Assembly: GCF_018070345.1 (NCBI RefSeq)
Contig: NZ_JAGPXX010000019.1
Span: 1 to 64,000 of the forward strand
Direction of reading: 5' to 3'
DNA: 64,000 nucleotides
From: Streptomyces sp. F63
Lineage (GTDB): Bacteria > Actinomycetota > Actinomycetes > Streptomycetales > Streptomycetaceae
Positions within the stretch are counted from its first letter, which is position 1; every line of letters begins with the position of its first letter. Under the pieces are notes generated by a model. That model ran no database searches and was not told the DNA's origin. It was given only the letters and a program-made list of their open reading frames with translations. Of this stretch, positions 1-9,673 are shown piece by piece. The translations under genes were made by a program, and so were the position numbers.

Positions 1-326
1 TTCGGCACCGCCTCCAGCGCATCCGCCTCGATATCGGCCAGCAAACCCACCTGCTGCGCCTGAATCCACGCGATGTGCCGCTCCCACGCCCGGAGCGCAT
101 CGATCCGCCCCGCCCGGGACAACTCCCCCCGTTTCAGCAACCCCAGCATCGCCGCCGTCTGCGGCCCCGGCACCGCCGAAGCCAGATGCGCGGCCCACTC
201 ATCCGCCGACACCGGCATCCCCACCGAGGCACCACCACCGGTGTCACCGACCGTCACACCGGGAGCGGTGGCGGCCGGGTGGGTGGTGGTGCCGGTCTCG
301 CCGTGGTCGAGCAAGGTGGCCTGCAT
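1..326 (-). CDS. DUF222/HNH endonuclease-family protein (13E12 type), N-terminal part only
   Basis: The gene runs off the left edge of the window, so only about 108 N-terminal residues are seen. It starts at an ATG at 326 preceded by a G-rich stretch. After a Thr/Gly-rich leader, the segment RIDALRAWERHIAWIQAQQ followed by LLADIEADALEA is typical of the DUF222 domain that precedes a C-terminal HNH nuclease in the actinobacterial 13E12-repeat family. The HNH part lies outside the window, so nuclease activity is inferred from the family only. Members are often multicopy and associated with mobile DNA. An alternative is a DUF222-only protein. Confidence 0.7.
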   Translation of the reverse strand, partial: MQATLLDHGETGTTTHPAATAPGVTVGDTGGGASVGMPVSADEWAAHLASAVPGPQTAAMLGLLKRGELSRAGRIDALRAWERHIAWIQAQQVGLLADIEADALEAVP

Positions 327-1187
327 GGTTTCCGCCCCCCGGTCGGATGCCCGGTGAACTCCCGCCCCCGTGACGGGAATTCCTACCCCCATTCTCCGTC
401 ACGGACGGTAATACATCCAGGCCCACGACCCGGAACCACCCGAACGAGTGGCCGAAAACGGACCCGGGAACTCCACCCTCCCCGGCTCACACCCACCACA
501 CCACACCACACCGCACCACAACGCCGGCGCCCCGCCACCAGCAACCAAGCTCCCCCGGCCCCCGGCCACCCATCCACCACAACCACCCCCAGCAACCCGA
601 CCCACGCGAGAAGCCCCCAGCCCCGCTACCGACGACAGCCAACCCAGTCGCAGACACGCCCCCCCCACGACCGGTACCACCGACAGCCCGCCACGACGGC
701 GGGAACAGCCGAAGAAGACCAGGCGCGCGTGTGTCTCCCTCAGCCACCCACCGGCATCAGCCACGCCATCGCGTTTTCAACCGACCCCGGCGGCATCAGC
801 CCCCGGGTAGACGACCGACCACGGGTCAGCCTCGACACGGATGCCGTAACCCCAGCCGACCACCCACCCGCCGGCCCGCAACGCACCCGCCACCACCACC
901 GCGCCGCCCACCCGGCGTCGTCAGCACGGCCTCCCTCCGCCTCGCCTGCGCTCACCGCGCCGACGCCATCGGACGTCCGCGCTTGGCGGCTCGGCCGCCG
1001 CTCCGGTCTGCCAGCCGTTCCCTTCGATACGTCTGCTCGGCGCCTGATCCGCCTTTGCACGGTCTACTCGGGCTGCGAGGTTTGCTCGGCCGCCCGGGCT
1101 ATGAGATTCGCTCGGCCGCCCGGGCTGCTCGCTCCACATCGCCTGCTCGGCCTGAACCGCTTGCTCCGTCCACCGGATCCACTCCGT
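327..1187. other. Intergenic stretch, G-poor on the plus strand, no gene recognised
   Basis: No convincing gene is seen in these 861 bases. From about 480 to 700 the plus strand is rich in C and A and nearly devoid of G, which gives long meaningless open frames. A 17-bp direct repeat GCTCGGCCGCCCGGGCT occurs at 1084-1100 and 1110-1126. A small dyad CTCCGTCACGGA lies at 394-405, in the probable promoter region of the DUF222 gene. Confidence 0.6.
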
Positions 1188-1751
1188 CTAGTGCGCCCCC
1201 TCCGCCCCCGCACGCACCTCGTGGATCTCCCCCACGTTCTGCACCGGTTGCGCCCCGTCCGTGTCCTCCGGCCCGTCGGCTCCGAGCAAACTCAGTTCGA
1301 ACCAGACCGTCTTGCCGATGCCGCACGGTCGGCGGTGAGCGCCCCACCAGTCGGCCAGCGCGTTCACCAGGGCCAGGCCACGCCCCGACTCATCGGTCTC
1401 CGTCGCCAAACGGAGTTGTGGCATCTCATCGCCCGCGTCCGACACCTCGACGCGCAGGCCGGGTCCTTCCGCCACGCACCGGATGCTGATCTCACGACCG
1501 GGCGATGTCCGTGCGTGCCGGTGGGCGTTGGTCACCAGTTCGCTGAGCAGGAGAAGGGCCGTCTCCACCGTCTCGTCCGGGAGCTCCCAGGAGCGCGCCT
1601 GCTCATGGAGCAGTATCCGCGCGCGGCCCGCGCTGCGCGCGTGGCGCGGCAGGCGCCATTCGATGTCGCGGGGCAGCTTGCCAGGGTTTACGTCCCCAGG
1701 CGGGCCGACCGGTCGGGAATCGCCCCTGAGGGGAGTCTTTGCGCTGTTCAC
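1188..1751 (-). CDS. ATP-binding protein, anti-sigma-factor-like GHKL (HATPase_c_2) fold
   Basis: This 187-residue protein looks like a RsbW/SpoIIAB-type histidine-kinase-like ATPase, abundant in Streptomyces. Visible motifs are ELVTNAHRHA (N box, Asn for Mg-ATP), VEVSDAGDEMP (G1-like box) and RGLALVNALADWWG (G2-like box). These proteins are thought to bind and phosphorylate anti-anti-sigma partners; that is family knowledge. The GTG start at 1751 is chosen because no in-frame ATG lies near the domain. The gene is divergent from the XRE-DUF5753/DUF397 pair, an arrangement repeated at many Streptomyces loci, so it probably belongs to that regulatory cassette. Confidence 0.85.
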   Translation of the reverse strand: MNSAKTPLRGDSRPVGPPGDVNPGKLPRDIEWRLPRHARSAGRARILLHEQARSWELPDETVETALLLLSELVTNAHRHARTSPGREISIRCVAEGPGLRVEVSDAGDEMPQLRLATETDESGRGLALVNALADWWGAHRRPCGIGKTVWFELSLLGADGPEDTDGAQPVQNVGEIHEVRAGAEGAH

Positions 1752-1887
1752 ACCGCCAGCGTGCTGATGCGCTCCTAGCCTCCCCAAGGAGCGGAGCGGG
1801 TACGGAGCGTAGCCGTACCCCGTGCGCATCCGGGTTCCGGGAGCGATGCCCGGGACCGGGGAATCGAGCACCGAGGAGGCGGGGCAC

Positions 1888-2706
1888 ATGGCAGCCACGG
1901 AGAACCCCCAGCCGCCGATGGCATGGCGGTACTGCGGCAACCAGATCAAGCTGTGGCGGACCCGGGCAGGCATCAGCCGCGAGCAGTTGGGCAAGGAGGC
2001 GAACTACGAGTACGACTCGGTCAAGTCCATGGAGCAGGGCCGCCGGAGGCCCGCCCTGCGGCTGCTCCAGGTCGCGGACGAACTGTGCGGGGCGCACGGA
2101 CTGTTGCTCGCGGCTCAGGACTATCTCAAGCCGGAGAAGTACCAGTCGTATGCGCAGGACTTCATGGCGGCTGAGGAGGCGGCTGTAGCCCTGCACTCGT
2201 ACGGGGCCCTGCTCATCCCCGGCCTGTTGCAGACCGAGGCGTACGCCCGGGCGCTGATCGGCGGTCACTGTCCGCCGCTGGACGAGGAGACGGTTGACGA
2301 GCGCGTGGCCGCCCGCCTTCAGCGTCAGGAGAAGCTGACGCGCAGGCCGCCGGTCCTCTTCAGCTTCGTGATCTACGAGGCGGCGCTGCGCACCGTGGTC
2401 GGCGGACCGGAGGTCATGAAGCCGCAGCTCCACCATCTGGTGAAGGCCGGTGAGCTGCGCAACGTCTCTGTTCAAGTGCTCCGCGCCGGGCCCGCCTCCC
2501 TGGCCGGGCTCAGCGGCCCGTACGTCCTTCTGGAGACCTCGGAGCACGAGCAGTACGCCTATGTGGAGGGACAGGAGACGGGGGCCTTGTACACCGATCC
2601 CGGCAAGCTGAGCGCACTCGCCCAGCGCCATGGAATGATCCGGATGCAGGCCCTCGGCACGGAGGAGTCGGCTCGGTTCATCGAGAAGGTGGCGGAGGAA
2701 CTATGA
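1888..2706 (+). CDS. Scr1-family XRE regulator with DUF5753
   Basis: This 272-residue protein has an N-terminal helix-turn-helix (about residues 15-75, with IKLWRTRAGISREQLGKEA) and a C-terminal DUF5753 domain (from about 95, with IPGLLQTEAYARAL and RLQRQEKL). It belongs to the WhiJ-like regulators that NCBI names Scr1-family TA antitoxin-like proteins. The ATG at 1888 follows a GAGGAGG ribosome site at 1873-1879. Its stop overlaps the start of the DUF397 gene (ATGA at 2703), so the two are translationally coupled. By family analogy it binds DNA and its activity is modulated by the small DUF397 partner. Whether this pair is a toxin-antitoxin module or a developmental regulator cannot be told from the sequence. 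Confidence 0.92.
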   Translation: MAATENPQPPMAWRYCGNQIKLWRTRAGISREQLGKEANYEYDSVKSMEQGRRRPALRLLQVADELCGAHGLLLAAQDYLKPEKYQSYAQDFMAAEEAAVALHSYGALLIPGLLQTEAYARALIGGHCPPLDEETVDERVAARLQRQEKLTRRPPVLFSFVIYEAALRTVVGGPEVMKPQLHHLVKAGELRNVSVQVLRAGPASLAGLSGPYVLLETSEHEQYAYVEGQETGALYTDPGKLSALAQRHGMIRMQALGTEESARFIEKVAEEL

Positions 2707-3008
2707 GTGCGCGGCTCGTGTGGTTCAAGTCCAGCTACAGCGAAGGCGGCAACTGCGTCGAAGTCGCCCTCTCCTGGCAGAAGTCCAGCCACAGCGACTC
2801 CGGAGGCGGCGACTGCGTCGAAGTTGCCCTCCCCTGGCGGAAGTCCAGCCACAGCGACAGCGAAGGCGGCGACTGCGTCGAGATAGCCGACTGCACCGGT
2901 GCCGTCCACGTCCGTGACTCCAAGGACCGGTCCGGTCCACAGCTCGTTCTCGCGCCCGCCGCGTGGGCGGCCTTCGTCGCCCACGCGGCGCGGGAGCCCT
3001 TGGCGTAG
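2703..3008 (+). CDS. DUF397 protein with triplicated N-terminal motif
   Basis: A 101-residue DUF397 protein, longer than the usual 60-70 residues. The N-terminal motif is present three times: VWFKSSYSEGGNCVEVA, WQKSSHSDSGGGDCVEVA and WRKSSHSDSEGGDCVEIA. They are encoded by imperfect 54- and 60-bp DNA repeats beginning at 2721, 2775 and 2835. Only the last copy runs into the normal C-terminal half (VHVRDSKDRSGPQLVLAPAAWAAFV). The start overlaps the stop of the XRE-DUF5753 gene by 4 nt. DUF397 proteins are the small partners of Scr1/WhiJ-type regulators. The repeats could be a recent expansion that alters partner binding. Confidence 0.9.
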   Translation: MSARLVWFKSSYSEGGNCVEVALSWQKSSHSDSGGGDCVEVALPWRKSSHSDSEGGDCVEIADCTGAVHVRDSKDRSGPQLVLAPAAWAAFVAHAAREPLA

Positions 3009-3112
3009 CGGCCGGTCCATCGGCTGCTCACCCCGGGCCCTCACCCGGGCCCTCACCCGGGCCTTCCTCCCGGCCGCCCTCCGGGCCCTCGCCCGAGCGG
3101 CCTTCCCGGCCG

Positions 3113-6100
3113 TCAACCGGGCTGTCCTCCCGGCGGCCCTCCGGGCTGTCCGTCCTCCGGGCCGTCCTCCGGGCCGGCTCCCAGCCCTTCCGCCAGTACC
3201 TCCGCCAAGTGGCGCGCCCGGCGGTCCGCCAGTTGGTCCAGCTGGGTGCGGCAGGAGAAGCCGTCGGCGAGGAGTTCGGTGTCCGGGGCGGCTTGGCGTA
3301 CGGAGGGCAGGAGTTGTTCCTCCGCGCAGGCGACCGAGACGTCGAAATGCCCGCGTTCGAAGCCGAAGTTGCCGGCGAGGCCGCAACAGCCGCCGGACAG
3401 CTCGCCCGTCAGTCCCGCCCGTTCGCGGAGTTTCCGTTCGGCGGCGTCGCCGAGGACGGCGTGCTGGTGGCAGTGGGTCTGGCCGGCGACCGGGCGGTCC
3501 AGGCGCGGGGGCTGCCAGTCGGGGGCGTACTGGTCGAGCGCCTGGGCGAAGGTGGTGACCGCTTCCGCCAGTTGTGCCGCCCGGGGATCGTCGGGCAGCA
3601 GCTCCGGGAGGTCGGTCCGGAGGGCGGCGGTGCAGCTCGGCTCCAGGCCGACCACCGGGAGGCCCGCCTCCAGGGCGGGTGCCATGGCGTCCAGGGCGCG
3701 CCGCATGACCTTGCGCGCGCCGTCCAGTTGCCCGGTGGACACCCATGTGAGGCCGCAGCAGACCGTCTTGGGCGGGACGACTACGTGCAGGCCCGCCGCC
3801 TCCAGTACGGCCACCGCCGAGCGGCCGACGGAGGGGGAGAGGTGATTGGTGAAGGTGTCCGGCCAGAGGACGACCGTGCGGCTGCTGACCGGGTCCGTCC
3901 CGGCGCGGCCGGAGCCGGTGGGGTGGGGCAGGGCGGCGGAAGTGGGCCTCATCCCCGTCCCCCCTTCGGTACCGGCTTCGGTACCGGCTTCGGTTTCCGC
4001 TCCAGCCCCGGCCCCGGCCCCGGCCCCGGATCCAGCCCCGGCCCCGGTCCCGGCCCCAGCCCTGGCCCCGGCCCCGGTCCCGGCCCCAGCCCTGGCCCCG
4101 GTCCCGGTCCCGGTCCCGGTCTCTGTCGCCTCCGCTTCCCTCTCCGTCCCCGCTGCCACCCTCATCGCTTCCGCACGGCGGCGCCACCACCGCCGGAACG
4201 TCTCCCGGGCCAGCTCCGGCAGTTCGCGTTCCGGGGCGATGCCGCCCAGCCGCTTCGCCGCCGACGCCAGCGGTGCCACCCGCGCCAGCCGGTTCACCAC
4301 CGGGGCCAGCACCGGTGCGACCGGGGCCGTTCCGCGCAGCCAGAGCGGGAGCCGCCCCATCGCGTAGTGGGCGGCGGGGCGGAGCCGGCCCGCGTAGTGG
4401 TGGTGCAGGAACTCGGCCTTGTACGTGGCCATGTCGACGTTGACGGGGCAGTCGGTGCGGCAGCCCTTGCAGGACAGGCAGAGGTCCAGTGCCTCCCGTA
4501 CCTCCTCCGAGCGCCAGCCGTCCGTGACGATGCCGCCGGGACCGCCGTCCGCCCCCGCCAGCATCTCGTGGAGCAGCCGGGCCCGGCCGCGGGTCGAGTG
4601 CTGCTCCTCGCCGGTTGCGCGGAAGGACGGGCACATGACGGCGGCTCCGGCGACTTCCGTCGTACGGCACTTGGCGACGCCCACGCACCGACGCACGGCT
4701 GCCGAGAAGTCGCCGCCGTCGTGCGGGTAGCCGAAGGCGACGTCGACCGGCTTCCGGGGCAGCACGGCGAAGCGGAGGTTCTCGTCGAGGCGGTGCGGGC
4801 GGACGAGCATGCCCGGGTTGAGGCCGTCCGCGGGATCCCAGAGCGTTTTGAACTCTTCGAAGGCGCCGACCAGTTCGTCTCCGTACATGCGCGGCAGCAG
4901 TTCGGCCCGCGCCTGGCCGTCGCCGTGTTCGCCGGAGAGGGAGCCGCCGTGCGCGACGACCAGATCGGCGAGGTCGGTGGAGAAGTTCCGGAAGCGGGCG
5001 ATGCCGGGCCCGGTGAGCAGGTCGAAGTCGATGCGGACGTGGATGCAGCCGTCGCCGAAGTGCCCGTACGGGGTGCCGCGCAGGCCGTGCTCGGACAGCA
5101 GCGCCCGGAAGTCCCGCAGGTACGGTCCGAGGCGCGCGGGCGGGACGGCGCAGTCCTCCCAGCCGGGCCAGGCCTCGCTGCCGTCGGGCATGCGGGTGGC
5201 GGTACCGGAGGCGTCCTCGCGGATGCGCCACAGGGCGCGGCGGTGGGCGGGGTCGGTGACGACCACGCTGTCCGTGGTGGCGTCGGCCGCCGCGCGGCAC
5301 AGGGCCTCCGCGCGGGCCCGGGCCTCGTCCGGCCCGGAACCGCCCGTCTCCACGAAAAGCCAGGCCGCGCCGCGGGGCAGGGAGGCGGCGGCCGGGGCCG
5401 GGACGAGGTCGGAGGCCATGCCCTCGACGGTCAGCGGCCCGTGCGGGAGGAGGGTGTGGGCGGCCTCGGCGGCGGCGCTCTCGTCCGCGTAGCCGAGTAC
5501 GGCGAGGGCCCGGGCTGCGGGTGCCTCCACGAGTCGTACGGTCGCCCCGGTGAGCACGCCGAGGGTGCCCTCGCTGCCGGTGAAGGCGCGCGCCCAGTCG
5601 GGGCCGTTCTCGGGAAGCAGGGCGTCGAGGGCGTAACCGGAGATGCGGCGCGGGAGGCCGGCCGGGAAGCCGGTGCGGAGCAGCGCGAGTCGGCGCGCGA
5701 CGAGGGCTTCGGCGCCCTCGCGCAGGGCCGGGGGGAGCGTTGTTCCGCCGGGGGCGGGGGCGGGGCCGGGCAGGGGGCGGAGGGCGGAGCCGGGATCGGG
5801 CAGGGAGCCGGTCGGCCCTGTGTCCCGGGCCGCCAAGTGGGCGTGCTCGCCGCCGTACGTGAGGACGTCCAGGGCGCGGACGTTGTCGGCGGTGGTGCCC
5901 CAGGCGACGGAGTGCGCGCCGCAGGAGTTGTTCCCGATCATGCCGCCGATGGTGCAGCGGCTGTGCGTGGACGGATCGGGGCCGAAGGTCAGCCCGTGGG
6001 CCGCGGCCGCCGTACGGAGGCTGTCGCAGATGACCCCGGGCTGGACGACGGCCGTGCGCGTCTCCGGGTCGAGGGAGACGATCCGGTTCAGGTACCGGGT

Positions 6101-6610
6101 GAAGTCGAGGACGACCCCGGTGCCCGTGGCCTGGCCCGCGATGGACGTGCCGCCGCCCCGGGGCACGACCGGCACACCGTGGTCGCGGCAGACGGCGAGC
6201 GCGGCGGCCACGTCGTCGGCGTCGCGCGGGGCGACGACGCCGACGGGGACACGCCGGTAGTTGGAGGCATCCATGGTCATCAGAGCCCGGCTCGCCGCGT
6301 CGAACTCCACGTCTCCGCCGACGGCCCGGCGCAGGTCCCGCGCGAGCGCGGAGACATCCGGGGCCGCCGCGCCGGACACTGCGGACCGGCCACGGGCCGC
6401 GGAGCCGAGAGCGGCCGGGGCCGGGTGCCCCGGGCCGGCGTGTGCCGGACTGGACTGCGCCGGACCGGACTGCGCTGGACTGGGCTGCGCCGGACCGGGC
6501 TGCGCTGGATCGCGCTGTGCCGCGTACGGCCGTGCCGGATCGGGTCCGGGACCGAAGCGTGCCGGGTCGCGCCGTTCCGGGCCGGGAGCTGCCGCGTCGT
6601 GATCAGCCAT
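3113..6610 (-). CDS. FAD-binding and 4Fe-4S oxidoreductase (D-lactate/glycolate dehydrogenase-like)
   Basis: A 1165-residue fusion. Residues 1-85 are low-complexity. An FAD-binding type-4 domain follows (about 110-290, with VVPRGGGTSIAGQATG and GGMIGNNSCGAHS), then the FAD-oxidase C domain. A ferredoxin-like motif CLSCKGCRTDCPVN sits near residue 713, and two cysteine-rich CCG-type modules near the C-terminus (CCGLTW; GGCCGLAGNFGFERGH). This order is that of membrane-associated FAD/Fe-S dehydrogenases that oxidise D-lactate, glycolate or similar 2-hydroxyacids and pass electrons to quinone. The substrate is unknown here. A linker at about residues 820-882 (DNA 3965-4150) is an expanded Gly/Ala/Thr repeat absent from typical relatives. 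The ATG at 6610 gives the whole N-terminus; the true start could be downstream of the low-complexity head. Confidence 0.9.
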   Translation of the reverse strand: MADHDAAAPGPERRDPARFGPGPDPARPYAAQRDPAQPGPAQPSPAQSGPAQSSPAHAGPGHPAPAALGSAARGRSAVSGAAAPDVSALARDLRRAVGGDVEFDAASRALMTMDASNYRRVPVGVVAPRDADDVAAALAVCRDHGVPVVPRGGGTSIAGQATGTGVVLDFTRYLNRIVSLDPETRTAVVQPGVICDSLRTAAAAHGLTFGPDPSTHSRCTIGGMIGNNSCGAHSVAWGTTADNVRALDVLTYGGEHAHLAARDTGPTGSLPDPGSALRPLPGPAPAPGGTTLPPALREGAEALVARRLALLRTGFPAGLPRRISGYALDALLPENGPDWARAFTGSEGTLGVLTGATVRLVEAPAARALAVLGYADESAAAEAAHTLLPHGPLTVEGMASDLVPAPAAASLPRGAAWLFVETGGSGPDEARARAEALCRAAADATTDSVVVTDPAHRRALWRIREDASGTATRMPDGSEAWPGWEDCAVPPARLGPYLRDFRALLSEHGLRGTPYGHFGDGCIHVRIDFDLLTGPGIARFRNFSTDLADLVVAHGGSLSGEHGDGQARAELLPRMYGDELVGAFEEFKTLWDPADGLNPGMLVRPHRLDENLRFAVLPRKPVDVAFGYPHDGGDFSAAVRRCVGVAKCRTTEVAGAAVMCPSFRATGEEQHSTRGRARLLHEMLAGADGGPGGIVTDGWRSEEVREALDLCLSCKGCRTDCPVNVDMATYKAEFLHHHYAGRLRPAAHYAMGRLPLWLRGTAPVAPVLAPVVNRLARVAPLASAAKRLGGIAPERELPELARETFRRWWRRRAEAMRVAAGTEREAEATETGTGTGTGARAGAGTGAGARAGAGTGAGAGSGAGAGAGAGAETEAGTEAGTEGGTGMRPTSAALPHPTGSGRAGTDPVSSRTVVLWPDTFTNHLSPSVGRSAVAVLEAAGLHVVVPPKTVCCGLTWVSTGQLDGARKVMRRALDAMAPALEAGLPVVGLEPSCTAALRTDLPELLPDDPRAAQLAEAVTTFAQALDQYAPDWQPPRLDRPVAGQTHCHQHAVLGDAAERKLRERAGLTGELSGGCCGLAGNFGFERGHFDVSVACAEEQLLPSVRQAAPDTELLADGFSCRTQLDQLADRRARHLAEVLAEGLGAGPEDGPEDGQPGGPPGGQPG

Positions 6611-7191
6611 GGGTCCAGACTGCCCGCCGACGGGGCCCGGGCACACCAGGCGGCGAGCCGCGGCCGGTCGGCGCGGCGCGGCGCGGGCCATCGGTGTGGC
6701 AGGGCGCGGCGCGTCCGTTGCTGCGGCGCGACTCGTCGGCGTGGTCGGGCGCGGGCCGACAGTGCGATGCGGTGCGGCGGTCGGTGCGGTGCGGCGGTCG
6801 GTGCGGGCCGTCAGCACGGTGCGGCGGCGCAGCGCGGCACGACTGTGCGGTGTGCTGCGGTGCGGTCCGGCGCGACGCGGCGCGGCCGGCGGTGCAGTGC
6901 GGGCCGTTTGCACGGTGCTGCGGCTCGGCGCGGCGCGGCCCGACAGTGCGATGCGATGAGACGCGGCGCGGCTGTCGGTGCAGTGCGGGCCGTCTACCGG
7001 TACGGAGGCTCGGCGCGCGCGGCCTGACGGTGCGACGGGGTGCGGCTGCCCGACAGCGCGGTGTGGTGGGCGGCGCGGCCCGACAGTCCGGTGCCGTGGG
7101 CGGTCCGGTGGGCGGTACGGCGCGACGCGGTACGGCCCTCGCCGGATCAGCGCCCACCCCGCACCACCCGACGGCGGTGCCCCCTGACCGG
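6611..7191. repeat. G-rich quasi-periodic intergenic region
   Basis: About 580 bp upstream of the FAD oxidoreductase are built from recurring short words on the plus strand: GTGCGGCGGTCGGTGCG twice in tandem near 6773-6806, and repeated CGACAGTGCGATGCGGTGCGG-like units near 6760, 6940 and 7080. Long frames are open on both strands here only because of base composition. No domain-like protein is seen. It probably holds the oxidoreductase promoter, but I cannot place a -10 box with confidence. Confidence 0.5.
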
Positions 7192-7268
7192 CCTCCGTCA
7201 CGGAGCCCCCGGTCCGGCCTCCGTCACGGAGCCCCCGGTCCGGCCTCCGTCACGGAGCCCCGGTCCGG
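7192..7268. repeat. Three 26-bp tandem repeats, each with a CTCCGT-C-ACGGAG palindrome
   Basis: Units at 7192-7217, 7218-7243 and 7244-7268 (the last one base shorter) are otherwise identical. Each carries the 13-bp inverted repeat CTCCGTCACGGAG. They lie about 57-130 bp upstream of the serC promoter and 580 bp upstream of the divergent oxidoreductase. A regulator binding array or a minisatellite are both possible. Confidence 0.8.
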
Positions 7269-7324
7269 ACGTAATCACCGTCTCATCCGGTGGACGAATG
7301 ACCCCGGCCTGCACATCCAAGGAT

Positions 7325-8455
<1,131 letters not shown>

Positions 8456-8511
8456 CGCGGCGGGACGTAAGCAGGACCAGTCCGGTCGGCCGTGATCGCG
8501 GCGGCCGGTGA

Positions 8512-8567
8512 GAGCGGGCCCCGGCCGTTCGTGCGTGGCGTCACGCGCGAACGGCCGGGGCCCGCTC
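8512..8567. terminator. Bidirectional hairpin terminator between serC and the ABC exporter
   Basis: A perfect 20-bp inverted repeat (arms 8512-8531 and 8548-8567) is extended inward by a G-T pair and a further 5-bp GCGTG/CACGC stem with a 4-nt loop. It lies between two convergent genes and lacks a U tract, as is usual for Streptomyces. Confidence 0.9.
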
Positions 8568-8607
8568 GGTTCAGCGGCGGGCTGAGCTGCTGTGCCCAAC
8601 GGCCGGC

Positions 8608-9672
8608 TCAGCGGCTGAGCCGCTGGTAACGGCGTACCGCCAGGGGCAGGAAGACGGCCGTGACGACCAGCGGCCAGACCACGGCCATGAGCAGCGCGTG
8701 CTGCTCGATCCAGCTGCCGCCCGTGGGCATGGGGTTGCCGAACAGCTCCCGGATGGCGTTGGCCGTGGACGAGACCGGGTTCCACATGGCGACGGCGCCC
8801 AGCCAGTCCGGCATCATCGACGGCGGGGTGAAGACGCTGGAGATCATCCCGAAGGGGAAGGCCAGCGCGAAGAGATTGCCCGCCGCCTCCTGGTTGGGGA
8901 CGAGCAGCCCGAGGAACACCCCGATCCAGATCAGCGCGAAGCGCAGCAGGATGAGCAGCCCGAAGGCGGCGACGGTGGCGGGGAGGCTGCCGTCGGAGCG
9001 CCAGCCGACGGCGAGGGCGATCAGCGCCAGCACCACCAGATCCAGGCAGGCGCTGATGACGTCGGAGACGCCGCGTCCGCTCACCACGGCCGAGGGGGCC
9101 ATGGGCATGGACCGGTAGCGGTCCATGACGCCCTTCTCCTTGTTGACGGCGACCATCATCGCGGTGTTCATGAAGCCGAAGGCCATGGTCATGGCGAACA
9201 TGCCGGGGAGCGCGTAGTCCTTGTAGTCGTCCGCGCCGACGTCCATGGCGCTGCCGAAGACGTAGACGAAGAGCAGGACGGAGACGATGGGGAAGCCCAG
9301 CTGCCAGGCGATGTTGGCGGGCTGGCGCACCAGGTGGGTGAGTTCGTTGCGGACGATGACGAGGCAGTCGGCGATCGCCCAGTAGACCCTGCGCTCGGGC
9401 TCCGCGAGACCCACCGCGAGGACCGGCGCAGAGGGAGGCGCGGGGGCCGGCGCGTACGGGTGACCCGCGGTCTTGCCTGCGGGCGCCTCCGTACCGGCAA
9501 CCGTCTCCGTACCGGGGATTGCCGCCGTACCGGGGTTTGCCGCCGTCCTCGCGTCCGTGTCCGTACGCCCGCCCGTGTCCGTACGCCCGCCCGTGTCCGT
9601 ACGCCCGCCCGTGTCCGGCCCGCCCGTGTCCGGGCTCCGGCCCGTGCCGCCCGTGCTCGTGTGCGTGTTCAT
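8608..9672 (-). CDS. ABC-2 type transporter permease (DrrB-like)
   Basis: This 354-residue inner-membrane protein has six predicted membrane segments between about residues 120 and 345 (such as [18 protein letters not shown] and [19 protein letters not shown]). It is the exporter permease partner of the ATPase encoded just upstream; its ATG begins one base after the ATPase stop. The first 90 or so residues are a hydrophilic Thr/Gly/Asp head partly encoded by an 18-bp tandem repeat (about 9560-9618), unlike typical family members. By family, DrrAB-type pumps export drugs or secondary metabolites; the substrate is unknown. Confidence 0.93.
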   Translation of the reverse strand: MNTHTSTGGTGRSPDTGGPDTGGRTDTGGRTDTGGRTDTDARTAANPGTAAIPGTETVAGTEAPAGKTAGHPYAPAPAPPSAPVLAVGLAEPERRVYWAIADCLVIVRNELTHLVRQPANIAWQLGFPIVSVLLFVYVFGSAMDVGADDYKDYALPGMFAMTMAFGFMNTAMMVAVNKEKGVMDRYRSMPMAPSAVVSGRGVSDVISACLDLVVLALIALAVGWRSDGSLPATVAAFGLLILLRFALIWIGVFLGLLVPNQEAAGNLFALAFPFGMISSVFTPPSMMPDWLGAVAMWNPVSSTANAIRELFGNPMPTGGSWIEQHALLMAVVWPLVVTAVFLPLAVRRYQRLSR

Positions 9673-9673
9673 T

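Noticed and set aside
2559-7027. Very long open frames on both strands across the FAD oxidoreductase region, some over 900 codons
   Set aside because: They are antisense or off-frame shadows in high-G+C DNA; only the minus-strand frame shows FAD and Fe-S motifs.
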